This document shows, piece after piece, positions 19,629 to 27,801 of a stretch of 64,000 nucleotides of DNA. The notes under the pieces were generated by a model that was not told the DNA's origin, did no database searches, and worked only from the letters and a program-made list of their open reading frames with translations. How positions within the stretch are numbered: the first letter of the stretch is position 1; every line of letters starts with the position of its first letter. The position numbers and the translations under genes are program-made. The stretch is from Bradyrhizobium liaoningense (GTDB taxonomy: Bacteria > Pseudomonadota > Alphaproteobacteria > Rhizobiales > Xanthobacteraceae): positions 124,001-188,000 of the forward strand of contig NZ_JAFCJT010000002.1 in assembly GCF_018130785.1 (NCBI RefSeq). Direction: 5' to 3'.

Positions 19629-20537
19629 ATGAAGGCACGACCGACCGGCGTGATCCCGCCGATGACGACGCCGTTCCGAAAAGACGGTGAGATCGACTTT
19701 GGGCTCGTGGCGCCCCAGGTCGACTGGATGATCGGCGCCGGCGCGCACGGCGTCGCGGCCGGCGGCTCGACCGGCGAGGGCCACACGCTCGATCACGAGG
19801 AATATCGCGACCTCATGGCCGCGACGGTGGAAGCGGTGAACGGGCGCATTCCTGTCATCGCCGGCATCATCGTGGACTCCACGCGCGATGCGATCCGCCG
19901 CGGCAAGCTGGTGCGCGACATGAATGTCGCAGCGCTCCAGGTCACGCCGGTGCATTACCTGTTCAAGCCGGACGACGAGGCGATGGTCGCGCATTTCCGC
20001 GCCATGGCGGACGAGACCGGCATGCCCATCATCATCTACAACGTGGTGCCGTGGTCGTACCTCTCGCCGGCGCTGCTGACGCGGATCATGACCGAGGTGC
20101 CGCTGGTGGTCGGCGTCAAGCAGAGCGCGGGCGACCTCAAGTTGTTCGCGGACCTCATGATGATGGCGCCGGACAAGCTGATCTACAGCGCCGTCGATGC
20201 CCTGATGTATCCGTCCTATACGCTCGGGGCCCATGGCTCGATCGCCGCGATCCTGACTGCGGCACCGCATGCGTCCGTCGCGCTGTGGGATGCGGTGAAG
20301 GCGGGCGACCATCCGCGCGCGCTCGACCTGCACAAGAAGCTGCTGACGCTGTGGAACGCTGTTATCGCCGACAACCTGCCGGCCTGCACGCGCTACGCCC
20401 AGACGCTCCAGGGCTTGCCGAAGACTTATCCGCGCGCGCCGATGCCGGAGGCCTCGCCGGCGCAGCAGGCCGCGACCCGCAAGGCGCTGGAGGCGCTCGG
20501 GGCGCTGAACGGGGCGCGCGTCGAAGCGGCTGAATAG
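19629..20537 (+). CDS. Dihydrodipicolinate synthase/N-acetylneuraminate lyase family protein
   Basis: A 302-residue TIM-barrel class I aldolase of the DapA family. The Schiff-base Lys164 is in VVGVKQSAGD, Tyr137 is in IIIYNVVPW and Thr48 is in AAGGSTGEG. These are the conserved catalytic residues of the superfamily. The DapA-specific arginine that binds the substrate carboxylate is not obvious, so it may act on another 2-oxoacid or a related aldol product rather than on lysine synthesis. It is followed by an SDR gene 145 bases on, possibly the same pathway. Confidence 0.85.
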   Translation: MKARPTGVIPPMTTPFRKDGEIDFGLVAPQVDWMIGAGAHGVAAGGSTGEGHTLDHEEYRDLMAATVEAVNGRIPVIAGIIVDSTRDAIRRGKLVRDMNVAALQVTPVHYLFKPDDEAMVAHFRAMADETGMPIIIYNVVPWSYLSPALLTRIMTEVPLVVGVKQSAGDLKLFADLMMMAPDKLIYSAVDALMYPSYTLGAHGSIAAILTAAPHASVALWDAVKAGDHPRALDLHKKLLTLWNAVIADNLPACTRYAQTLQGLPKTYPRAPMPEASPAQQAATRKALEALGALNGARVEAAE

Positions 20538-20682
20538 TCCGCAGCCCGAAATAACTGATGTGAAGATGGCAGCGCCGATCCGCTTTTACCTGCGGATGCG
20601 GCGCTGCTACATTTTGCGCGCGCCCCGATGCGCGGCGCCAGCTGTGAAGAAACATACCGACAAGGGGAGGGACCGAAGTCCC

Positions 20683-21654
20683 ATGAAGGATTTTGCAGGA
20701 AAGATCGCCGTCATCACTGGCGGCGGCACGGGAATGGGACGCGAGCTCGCGCGGCAGCTCGTCGCCGAGGGGTGCAATGTCGCGATGTGCGACGTCTCCG
20801 AAGCCGCGATGGCCGAGACCAGGCGGCTCTGCGAGGTCGAGAAGCTGCCGCAGGGCCTACGCGTCACGACGCATGTCGCCGACGTCTCGATCGAGGATCA
20901 TCTGAAGCGCTTCCGCGATGAGCTCGCCGAGCAGCAGAAGACGGACAGGATCCATCTCCTGTTCAACAATGCCGGCATCGGTGGCGGCGGCAGCCTGTTC
21001 ACCAATACGCGCGAGCAGTGGGAGCGCACCTTCAACATCTGCTGGGGCGGCGTCTATCTCGGCGTGCGCACGTTCCTGCCGATGCTGGTCGCCGCGGACG
21101 AGGCCCACATCGTCAACACCGCCAGCGTCAACGGGTTCTGGGCCTCGATCGGCATGGGGCAGGCGCACACCGCCTACAGCTCGGCCAAGTTCGCGGTGAA
21201 GGGATTTACCGAAGCGCTGATCAACGACCTCCGCCTGCATGCGCCGCATGTCAAATGCTCGGTGGTGATGCCCGGCCATATCGGCACTTCCATCGTCTCC
21301 AATTCGCGCAAGGTGCAGAGCGCCGACGGGTCGGAGCGGCTCAATGCCGACGAGGTCGCGCTGACCCGCAAGCGCATGGTCGCGGCCGGCGTGCCGGATG
21401 CCGACAGGATGTCGGACGAGGACATCCAGGCGGCGTTCGCCGAGCGCGCCCGCAGCTTCCTCGAAGATGCGCCGACGACGGCTGCGCAGGCCGCGAAAAT
21501 CATCCTCGACGGCGTCAAGGCCGAGCGCTGGCGCATTCTTGTGGGCGAGGACGCAAAGCGTCTTGACGAGCGCGTGCGGGCAACGCCGGAGCAGGCCTAT
21601 GACCGCGCCTTCTACGAGAGCTTTACACAGGAGGTCGGCTGGCGGCTCGGCTGA
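20683..21654 (+). CDS. Short-chain dehydrogenase/reductase
   Basis: A 323-residue classical SDR. The NAD(P) motif is TGGGTGMG (12-19), followed by NNAGIGGGG (95-103) and the catalytic residues Ser148, Tyr165 and Lys169 (YSSAK). The 30-50 residue C-terminal extension with EDAPTTAAQAAKIILDGVKAERWRILVG is seen in related SDRs. The ATG at 20683 has a GGGGAGGG site 15 bases upstream; a longer start from 20560 is unlikely. The substrate is not evident; the partner may be the DapA-family enzyme upstream. Confidence 0.9.
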   Translation: MKDFAGKIAVITGGGTGMGRELARQLVAEGCNVAMCDVSEAAMAETRRLCEVEKLPQGLRVTTHVADVSIEDHLKRFRDELAEQQKTDRIHLLFNNAGIGGGGSLFTNTREQWERTFNICWGGVYLGVRTFLPMLVAADEAHIVNTASVNGFWASIGMGQAHTAYSSAKFAVKGFTEALINDLRLHAPHVKCSVVMPGHIGTSIVSNSRKVQSADGSERLNADEVALTRKRMVAAGVPDADRMSDEDIQAAFAERARSFLEDAPTTAAQAAKIILDGVKAERWRILVGEDAKRLDERVRATPEQAYDRAFYESFTQEVGWRLG

Positions 21655-21697
21655 CATCGTCGACGAACGCGCGCCGATATAGGTATGATGACCATCA

Positions 21698-21740
21698 TGG
21701 CAAGAGGTGCGCAGGCAATTTTGCGTGCCACCTCTTGCCA
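21698..21740. repeat. Inverted repeat in the SDR-hydrolase gap
   Basis: TGGCAAGAGGTG (21698-21709) is mirrored exactly by CACCTCTTGCCA (21729-21740). The 12-bp arms enclose a 19-base loop. There is no T-run after it, so it is not an ordinary terminator. It could be an operator, an RNA hairpin or a small repeat. Confidence 0.7.
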
Positions 21741-21914
21741 GTATTGGCCGGCTTATGACGATTTGGAATGTCACGCATGCGACATGCTCGTCGTTCAAGC
21801 AATGTTCAAGCGATGGTGATCTCGAACGGCTCTCATTCGGCGCACGGCAGCTTGGTTGGGGAACCAAAATAGTTTAGTCAAACAGGGGTAATGCCATCAT
21901 AAAGCGTAGCTCCG

Positions 21915-23033
21915 ATGATACCCGCATGCCTCTCCGACGACTGGATCCTTTGCCCGGAGAGAGAGGACATTTCCGCTGAATTCTCGCGGCTCCTCACCGC
22001 GGCGCAGGAGGGCGGCGCCACTATCGCAGAATGCCTGATGATCGCACGCCAGCTCAAGCAGGGCGGCGAGCAATCCTGGCACCGTGAATGGAAGAGGCTG
22101 GCGCAAGCCAACCGGCATCGTGCCGAGGCGGCATACGCGGAAGGCCACATGGCGACCGCGCAGCGCAACTGGCTGCGGGCGATGAACTACTACGGCGCGG
22201 CCGCGATGCCGCTGGATCAGGACGACGAGCGCCGCTGGGTCGCGGTGCTCGCGATGCAGGAATGCGCGCGGCGCTTCCTCACTGCACGCGGTCCGGCCGG
22301 CGAAGTCGTGACGATTCCCTGGGCCGACGACGGACACGCATTGCAAGGCTATTTCCTGCCCGCGCCGTCGGCGAATGGGCGGGCTCCGACCGTGATCTGT
22401 ATCGGCGAGCCGGGCCATCGCAAGGAAGAATTCCTGTTCAAGCTCGCGCCGCATGCGCGCGAGCGCGGCTTGTCGATGCTGGCGCTGGATCTGCTCGGCG
22501 ACCAGCGCGACGACTATACCGACACGCTGTTGCAGCGCCGGGATCTCGAGAGCTCGATTGCGAGCGTCATGGACTATTTGGAGACGCGCAGCGACGTCGA
22601 TTTCAATCGCGTCGCGATCGTGGCCGACGGGTGGGGGTCTTCCTTCGTTGCCCGCGCGGTGTTGCAGGAGCCGCGATTCGCAGCAGCCGTGTGCGACGGC
22701 GGCCTGTGGGACCTGCACGAGCGATCCTTTTTCGCCAGCCGTTTTGCGATGAGCGACCTCAGCATCGTCCCGGTGCCGCATTCGCCGCTGATGGCCTCCA
22801 GCGTCGACTGTCCGGTGCTGATCACGCTCGGCGAGGACGGTTGGCTCAAGGCCGACCGGGCGCGCCAGATCGTGCAGAAGTCGCGCCTCGGCAGCTCCGA
22901 TATCGTGCTGAAGGTGTTTACCGCGGAAGAGACCGGCGCGGCGCAGGCCCACGCGGACAATCCCAGCCTAGCCAACGAATATATCTTCGACTGGCTGGAA
23001 TCGCAGCTCGGCGCCGGCGGCCGGCGGATCTGA
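21915..23033 (+). CDS. Alpha/beta-hydrolase fold protein, FrsA/pseudooxynicotine-hydrolase-like, nucleophile apparently lost
   Basis: A 372-residue protein with an N-terminal helical cap (to about 125) and a C-terminal alpha/beta-hydrolase domain resembling 2,6-dihydroxypseudooxynicotine hydrolase and FrsA-like proteins. The strand that normally leads to GxSxG reads NRVAIVADGWGSSFVAR (231-247), placing Gly239 where the nucleophile Ser is expected. The acid (LITLGEDGWL) and the C-terminal His (AQAHADNPSLANEYIFDWL) seem kept. It may be non-hydrolytic or use another residue. The stop is eight bases from the end of the opposite-strand MarR gene. Confidence 0.75.
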   Translation: MIPACLSDDWILCPEREDISAEFSRLLTAAQEGGATIAECLMIARQLKQGGEQSWHREWKRLAQANRHRAEAAYAEGHMATAQRNWLRAMNYYGAAAMPLDQDDERRWVAVLAMQECARRFLTARGPAGEVVTIPWADDGHALQGYFLPAPSANGRAPTVICIGEPGHRKEEFLFKLAPHARERGLSMLALDLLGDQRDDYTDTLLQRRDLESSIASVMDYLETRSDVDFNRVAIVADGWGSSFVARAVLQEPRFAAAVCDGGLWDLHERSFFASRFAMSDLSIVPVPHSPLMASSVDCPVLITLGEDGWLKADRARQIVQKSRLGSSDIVLKVFTAEETGAAQAHADNPSLANEYIFDWLESQLGAGGRRI

Positions 23034-23041
23034 ACGGCTGC

Positions 23042-23548
23042 TCAGAAGTCGAGAGAGATCCGGACGCAGGCCTTTTCGAGCCGGGTCTTCAGCGTCGCGA
23101 GCTTGCCGGTGAATTCGGTCAGCTCGTTCTCGTCGAACTCCTGGAAGACGAATTCGCGAATCGTCTTGTACTGCTCGTTGAGGCTGGCGATGTGCTTCTG
23201 CGTCTTGTCGACCAGCGACAGCCGCACCACGCGGGCGTCGGTGGGCGAGGGCCGCCGGCGCAGCAGGCCTTTCTTCTCGAGCAGCTTGGACTGGGTGGTG
23301 ACGAAGGACGGGTCGACGTGGAGCAGCTTGGAGACCACGTTGACCGGAACGCCGTCGTCCTTGTCGAGGTCGGAGATCGCCATCAGGATCAGCCATTGCG
23401 GACCGCTGATGCCCAGCGTCCGCGCCCAGAACTGACGCAGCTCCTCCAGATACATGTTGATCGACGATATCTCCCAGGTGAAACGCCTGATGATATCCAG
23501 ATTGCCGATGGGGCGGAGGCGCGCCCCTTCTTTCCTCGTCGCTGACAC
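23042..23548 (-). CDS. MarR family transcriptional regulator
   Basis: A 168-residue winged-helix regulator. The core reads LGISGPQWLILMAISDLDKDDGVPVNVVSKLLHVDPSFVTTQSKLLEKKGLLRRRPSPTDARVVRLSLVDKT, with the recognition helix and the DxR wing of the MarR family. I chose GTG at 23548, which has a GGGGAG site seven bases upstream. A TAATTTT/AAAATTA inverted repeat lies about 95 bases upstream and is a likely autoregulatory operator. Targets could include the porin gene to the right or the hydrolase-like gene that converges on it. Confidence 0.88.
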   Translation of the reverse strand: MSATRKEGARLRPIGNLDIIRRFTWEISSINMYLEELRQFWARTLGISGPQWLILMAISDLDKDDGVPVNVVSKLLHVDPSFVTTQSKLLEKKGLLRRRPSPTDARVVRLSLVDKTQKHIASLNEQYKTIREFVFQEFDENELTEFTGKLATLKTRLEKACVRISLDF

Positions 23549-23957
23549 AGCGTCACTCCCCGTGATCTGATTCTTTGCCGGCCGGTGTCTTGCACGGCCA
23601 TAGTCCACGCAAGCCTGCCCTGACGCAAGTGCAGAGCAGGGTAATTTTGTCACTAAAATTACAAAGATGAGCAGCTCAGTCTATTTGCCGCAGCCCGAGT
23701 GTTGCGCCGGAGGCACAGGTTTATTGAAACCACAAAGCTTACCAAATAAACTATTTTGATTAGAGGAACGGCGCAGGCATATTGGCCCGTGACGGTGGGG
23801 GGTACTCAATCGTCCCGTTGCAGGTGGTTCGCTCACGTCCCTCGCGTCGATGCGGGTGTGTCCAAAAGCGCGAAGCGGCCGAGCGGATTTGAAGAGACGG
23901 GGATCTGGGGGGCCTCACGGTCCGGTCTCCGCAAAATGAGCAACTTGGAGGTTTTAT
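23549..23957. other. Regulatory region between MarR and porin genes
   Basis: 409 bases with divergent promoters: leftward for the MarR gene and rightward for the porin. The inverted repeat at 23641-23662 is the only clear site. GGAGG precedes the porin ATG by eight bases. No gene is supported here. Confidence 0.5.
23641..23662. promoter_or_regulatory. MarR-type operator candidate
   Basis: A perfect inverted repeat GTAATTTT (23641-23648) and AAAATTAC (23655-23662) separated by six bases, AT-rich in a GC-rich genome. Its length and symmetry fit a MarR dimer site. Confidence 0.6.
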
Positions 23958-25487
23958 ATGAAAGTGGTGAAGAGCCTTTTGCTCGGCACTTCGGCGGTTC
24001 TGATGGCCGTCGGTGGAGCCCAGGCGGCCGATCTTCCGGTCAAGGCCAAGGCGGTCGAGTACGTGAAGATCTGCACGCTCTACGGCGCGGGTTTCTACTA
24101 CATCCCGGGCAGCGATACCTGCATCAAGCTCGGCGGCTATCTGCGTGCTGAAGTCGCGCTCAATGCCGGCGGCAACTACAGCGGCTCCTACAACGGCGTT
24201 TCCGCCGCGAATAACCGCCTGGCCAACTACTACTCGGCGCGCGCTCGCGAAGACCTCAACATCGATACCCGTACCGCGACCGAATACGGCGTGGTTCGTA
24301 CTTATTTTGACGCCGTGTTCACCTGGACGACCGATTTCACGACGGGAAGCGGCACGACGCCGGGTGCGACCGTTTACTCACAACTCGGAAGCACCGGCGT
24401 GTCTGCGCCGAACAACGCAAACGCGGGCAATATCTCGGGTGGTACGCTCGGCGTCTACTACGCCTTCGTCCAGTTCGCGGGCTTCACGATGGGTAAGGCG
24501 GTGTCGCAGTTCGACGCGCCCTGGATCAACTATCCCGGCAACAACTTCGACCAGCTGGTCGGCGGCAGCGGCACCACCAACGGCGTTGCCCAGTTCACCT
24601 ACACCGCTGATTTCGGCCAGGGCGTGACGGCTGCGTTCTCGGCGCAGGATCAGACCCAGGCCTTCCAGACCAACATCTGGAACACCGCGGGCATGACCAC
24701 CTCCAGCGTTCTCGGCGGCGCTTACGGTACGAGCGACTTTGGCGGCACCCGGTCTCCCGACCTCGTCGCCATGGTCCGCGTCGACCAGGCCTGGGGCCTG
24801 TTCCAGGCGTCGGTGGCCGCGCACGACAACCACGCCGCCTACTACGGTGCGACCGAAGTCACAGGTCATCCGGAAGACAAGTGGGGCTGGGCCGTGCAGC
24901 TCGCTCTGCAGATCAAGAACATCCCGACCGGTGCCGGCGACGTGATCAACCTCTCGGGCGTCTACACAGAAGGTGCGAGCCGCTACAACTTCCAGGAGCT
25001 GGCTGCGACCAGCTACTCGATGTTCGGCGGTTCGGGCGGCGCGTACCAGAGCATCGGCTTTGCCGGCGTGTCTGACGCGGTGTTCGGTCCCAGCGGCCAG
25101 CTCGAGCTGACCAAGACCTACGGCTTCCGTGGTGCCTACACCCACAACTGGAGCCCGTACTGGAACACGGCGCTCTACGGCGCGTGGGCTGCGGTCAACT
25201 ACAGCGGCACGGCCAAGTCCATGATCTGCGGAAGCGCCGCGTTCGCGACCCTGACCGGCACCTGCAACCCGGACTTCAACATCGGCCAGGTGGGTGTCAT
25301 CACCCGCTGGACGCCGGTGAAGAACCTGACCTTCTCGGCTGACTTCACCTACAGCCACCTCGACCAGAAGTACTCGGGCGTGATCACCAGCCCGGCGCTG
25401 ACGTCGGTTGCCAAGCCGGCCGCCACGTACGAGCTGAAGGACCAGGACACCTACAGCCTGCTGCTGCGCGCCCAGCGCAACTGGTAA
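23958..25487 (+). CDS. Outer membrane porin (Porin_2 family)
   Basis: A 509-residue trimeric beta-barrel porin of the alphaproteobacterial Porin_2 family. A signal peptide ends after GGAQA at residue 23, and the mature protein starts ADLPVKAKAVEYVKIC. Next come YIPGSDTCIKLGGYLRAEVAL and many alternating aromatic strands; the C-terminal residue is Trp, as required for BAM recognition. It is strongly expressed in rhizobia and bradyrhizobia and lets small solutes through the outer membrane. A good GGAGG site and a perfect 12-bp terminator frame it. Confidence 0.94.
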   Translation: MKVVKSLLLGTSAVLMAVGGAQAADLPVKAKAVEYVKICTLYGAGFYYIPGSDTCIKLGGYLRAEVALNAGGNYSGSYNGVSAANNRLANYYSARAREDLNIDTRTATEYGVVRTYFDAVFTWTTDFTTGSGTTPGATVYSQLGSTGVSAPNNANAGNISGGTLGVYYAFVQFAGFTMGKAVSQFDAPWINYPGNNFDQLVGGSGTTNGVAQFTYTADFGQGVTAAFSAQDQTQAFQTNIWNTAGMTTSSVLGGAYGTSDFGGTRSPDLVAMVRVDQAWGLFQASVAAHDNHAAYYGATEVTGHPEDKWGWAVQLALQIKNIPTGAGDVINLSGVYTEGASRYNFQELAATSYSMFGGSGGAYQSIGFAGVSDAVFGPSGQLELTKTYGFRGAYTHNWSPYWNTALYGAWAAVNYSGTAKSMICGSAAFATLTGTCNPDFNIGQVGVITRWTPVKNLTFSADFTYSHLDQKYSGVITSPALTSVAKPAATYELKDQDTYSLLLRAQRNW

Positions 25488-25513
25488 GCTCAAGGCCGTT
25501 CACGATCTGACAG

Positions 25514-25545
25514 AGCCCCGGCGGGATACCCGCCGGGGCTTTTTC
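25514..25545 (+). terminator. Rho-independent terminator of the porin gene
   Basis: A perfect 12-bp stem AGCCCCGGCGGG/CCCGCCGGGGCT with a three-base ATA loop, followed by TTTT. It lies 26 bases after the porin stop. Confidence 0.9.
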
Positions 25546-25709
25546 ATGAAAGCAGATTTCGGAAAATCCGGCAGCCCGTTGCAAGCGACGAAGACGAGCT
25601 ATGCGATTCGATCGTCCTCAAATTTATTTACTTACCTGAGTTGATCAGCTATCTTGTTTTTAGCCGATTACGAAAGTCACGGCTCTTAGCCTCATGCTAA
25701 GCCTCCAGA

Positions 25710-25742
25710 AACCTCCGGCGATGCCCCGCCGGAGGTTTTTCG
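25710..25742 (+). terminator. Second terminator downstream of porin
   Basis: An 11-bp stem AACCTCCGGCG/CGCCGGAGGTT (25710-25720 and 25727-25737) followed by TTTCG. It lies 165 bases after the porin terminator, with an AT-rich stretch (25615-25680) in between, so it may end a small RNA. Confidence 0.65.
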
Positions 25743-25758
25743 TTTTGGGACTTCGCCT

Positions 25759-26235
25759 TCAGCCGCGCATCACGCGGGGGCGTGAGTTCGGCCGGTAGGC
25801 GAGGCGGCTGTGGCCGGTGCAGTAGGACTGGCCGTCGGGCGCGATATTGCCGCAGAAGCAGAAGTCGTCTGCACCCGGCGTCGAGATCGGCCAGCGGCAG
25901 CAATTCTCGGCAAGCTCCAGCAGCGAGCAGCGATTGGCATCGTCGATTGGACCTGCGACCACGGGCGCGCCGGTCTCGCCGTAGATCGTGGCGAGCATCT
26001 CATATTGCAGCCGCGGCACGGCTCGCGTCCCGCGCCGCGGCGCGAGGCTCCGCTCGAACTTGCGCTCGTCGCTCGTCCTGCCGCGCGTGAGATTGAGCCG
26101 GGACAGCTTGCCGATCACCGCATTGCGGCTGACGCCGATGCCGGCGGCGATCTCGCTGCAGGTGAGGCCGGCCTCGAAGTGCTGCTTCAGAAGTTCAACT
26201 CGTTCGTCGGTCCAGGTTGGTGAGAGAACAGGCAT
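25759..26235 (-). CDS. GcrA family cell cycle regulator
   Basis: A 158-residue protein with the GcrA N-terminal helix-turn-helix: WTDERVELLKQHFEAGLTCSEIAAGIGVSRNAVIGKLSRL. GcrA acts in alphaproteobacteria with sigma-70 RNA polymerase on promoters with methylated GANTC. The C-terminal half is Cys-rich (CSLLELAENCCRWPIST, FCFCGN, YCTGH), as in other members, and may bind a metal. Alphaproteobacteria often have more than one GcrA-like gene, so this may not be the main one. Confidence 0.88.
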   Translation of the reverse strand: MPVLSPTWTDERVELLKQHFEAGLTCSEIAAGIGVSRNAVIGKLSRLNLTRGRTSDERKFERSLAPRRGTRAVPRLQYEMLATIYGETGAPVVAGPIDDANRCSLLELAENCCRWPISTPGADDFCFCGNIAPDGQSYCTGHSRLAYRPNSRPRVMRG

Positions 26236-26307
26236 TGTAACGGTCCCAGGTTGCAGATGTCGGCCATCCGCCTGTCGAGATCCGTCCGCCTCACGTCCGG
26301 CGCGTGC

Positions 26308-26505
26308 TCACGTCCTGCCATTGTCGCGAATCGACAGAAGTCCATCCTTGATGGCGAGACGGATGCCTTCCTCGATCAGTGTACGTGCGACGCCGGGAAC
26401 GCTGGTGCCGTGGGTGCCCTGTCTCACCAACTTCTCCAGGTAGGTGATGGTCGAGAGCGCCAAGGTTACGGGAATGCGGTCAGTCTCGGCTTTTTCGGTG
26501 GCCAT
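26308..26505 (-). CDS. Hypothetical small protein, ribbon-helix-helix-like
   Basis: A 65-residue protein with pattern RIPVTLALSTITYLEKLVRQGTHGTSVPGVARTLIEEGIRLAIKDGLLS, reminiscent of ribbon-helix-helix regulators: a short strand, then two helices. No Arc-like motif is definite. It lies 72 bases upstream of the GcrA-like gene on the same strand and could be co-transcribed. Confidence 0.6.
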   Translation of the reverse strand: MATEKAETDRIPVTLALSTITYLEKLVRQGTHGTSVPGVARTLIEEGIRLAIKDGLLSIRDNGRT

Positions 26506-26708
26506 GGCCCGAACGCTAGCCTCTTACTCGGGTACATAAAAGTAACGATTAAGACTCTATTTAGGTGTCCAGGGGCAGGAGTCAAATGCAAGCTGAGGGC
26601 GTCGCTTAGCCCATTGGAATCTCATAGGAAATTAGACACGCCAGGATGCGCCGCGCGGGAGACCGCGCGGCGGCGTGGCGTCAACAGGTCAGGGGAGCCG
26701 GGTCTGGC

Positions 26709-27650
26709 TCAGCCGTGCACGATCGCCTTTTCGATCATGCAATGGATGCCCTTGCAGCCGTTGACGGTCTGCGTCACCCGCAGATCGGCCGCCAGGCTGC
26801 ACAGCGTATAGGCGTCCTCGCGCGACAGGTTTCGCGTCTCGCCGAGCAGCACGATCATGTCGCGCAGCGCGCGCACCACGCACTGGTCGAGGTCGGGATC
26901 CATGGCCATGGTCATGTAATGCGTGGCCGTCTCGGCGCGGGGATAGTCGAACCGCAGGTCCTTGCGCAGCGTCAGGCGGAAGCGACCCTGGAGCGCGGTC
27001 TCGATCGCGGTGACGCAGACCTCGCCGTCGCCCTGCACACCATGGCCGTCGCCGCAGGAGAACAGCGCGCCGGGGACGAACACGGGCAGGTACAGCGTCG
27101 CACCGGCGCCGAGTTCCTTGTTGTCGAGATTGCCGCCCATCGCGCGCGGCACGAGCGAGGAGATGCGGCCCCAGGCCGGCGGCGGCGAGACGCCCATCAC
27201 GCCGAAGAACGGCTTGAGGGGCAGATCGAGGCCCCAGGGCATGCGGCCGACCATCCGCGCCCGGTCGAGCGGGATGTTCAGGATGCGCGTCTCGTGGAAA
27301 TCGTCGGGCAGGGTGCCGGACAGCGGCTTGATCATGTTCCAGCCCCAATCCTGCCGGAGCTGGACGTCGAGGATCTCGACCGCGAGCACGTCGCCGGGCT
27401 CGGCACCCTCGACCGCGACCGGGCCGGTGAGGATGTGGCCGGGCAGCATGCGCTCGTTTTTGGCATGAACCTCGAGCATCTCCGGCGGAATGTGAAACTT
27501 GTCGCGGTCGGGCAGCATGTCGGGCCCGCCGCTGATGGTGTCGACCGTCACCTCATCGCCGCTTTTGATGGTGACGACGGGCTCGAGCGCGGCTTCGAAG
27601 AAGCCCCAATGGCAGGTTTCGGGACTTGAATGCAGGTGGTGATGGGTCAT
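26709..27650 (-). CDS. Acetamidase/formamidase family protein
   Basis: A 313-residue protein of the acetamidase/formamidase family, which hydrolyses short amides to ammonia and the acid. Family segments include SGDEVTVDTISGG near the start, ILTGPVAVEGAEPGDVLAVEILDV, FGVMGVSPPPA and PGALFSCGDGHGVQGDGEVCVTAIE. The start at 27650 (MTHHHLHSSPETC) gives the usual N-terminus; 27686 is an alternative that adds 12 residues. No ribosome site is strong for either. It stands alone on the minus strand; the amide substrate is unknown. Confidence 0.88.
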   Translation of the reverse strand: MTHHHLHSSPETCHWGFFEAALEPVVTIKSGDEVTVDTISGGPDMLPDRDKFHIPPEMLEVHAKNERMLPGHILTGPVAVEGAEPGDVLAVEILDVQLRQDWGWNMIKPLSGTLPDDFHETRILNIPLDRARMVGRMPWGLDLPLKPFFGVMGVSPPPAWGRISSLVPRAMGGNLDNKELGAGATLYLPVFVPGALFSCGDGHGVQGDGEVCVTAIETALQGRFRLTLRKDLRFDYPRAETATHYMTMAMDPDLDQCVVRALRDMIVLLGETRNLSREDAYTLCSLAADLRVTQTVNGCKGIHCMIEKAIVHG

Positions 27651-27695
27651 TTGCCGCGTCCGTTCGGTTTGATCAGAACTCGTCATGAGAACTTG

Positions 27696-27784
27696 TTATG
27701 CCCGGGCTTGACCGGGCGATCGATCCTCTTTCAAGAAGATTTCTGAAGATGGACGGGCCGGTCAAGCCCGCGCAAGGCACGATC
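27696..27784. repeat. Dispersed palindromic repeat (family C-like)
   Basis: An imperfect palindrome: TATGCCCGGGCTTGACCGGG on the left and GGGCCGGTCAAGCCCG on the right. The arms match each other in inverted form around a short A/T-rich centre. It resembles the element at 33836-33938 and lies just before the YdcF-like gene. Confidence 0.6.
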
Positions 27785-27801
27785 AGTCCAGCGAGGCTCC
27801 C

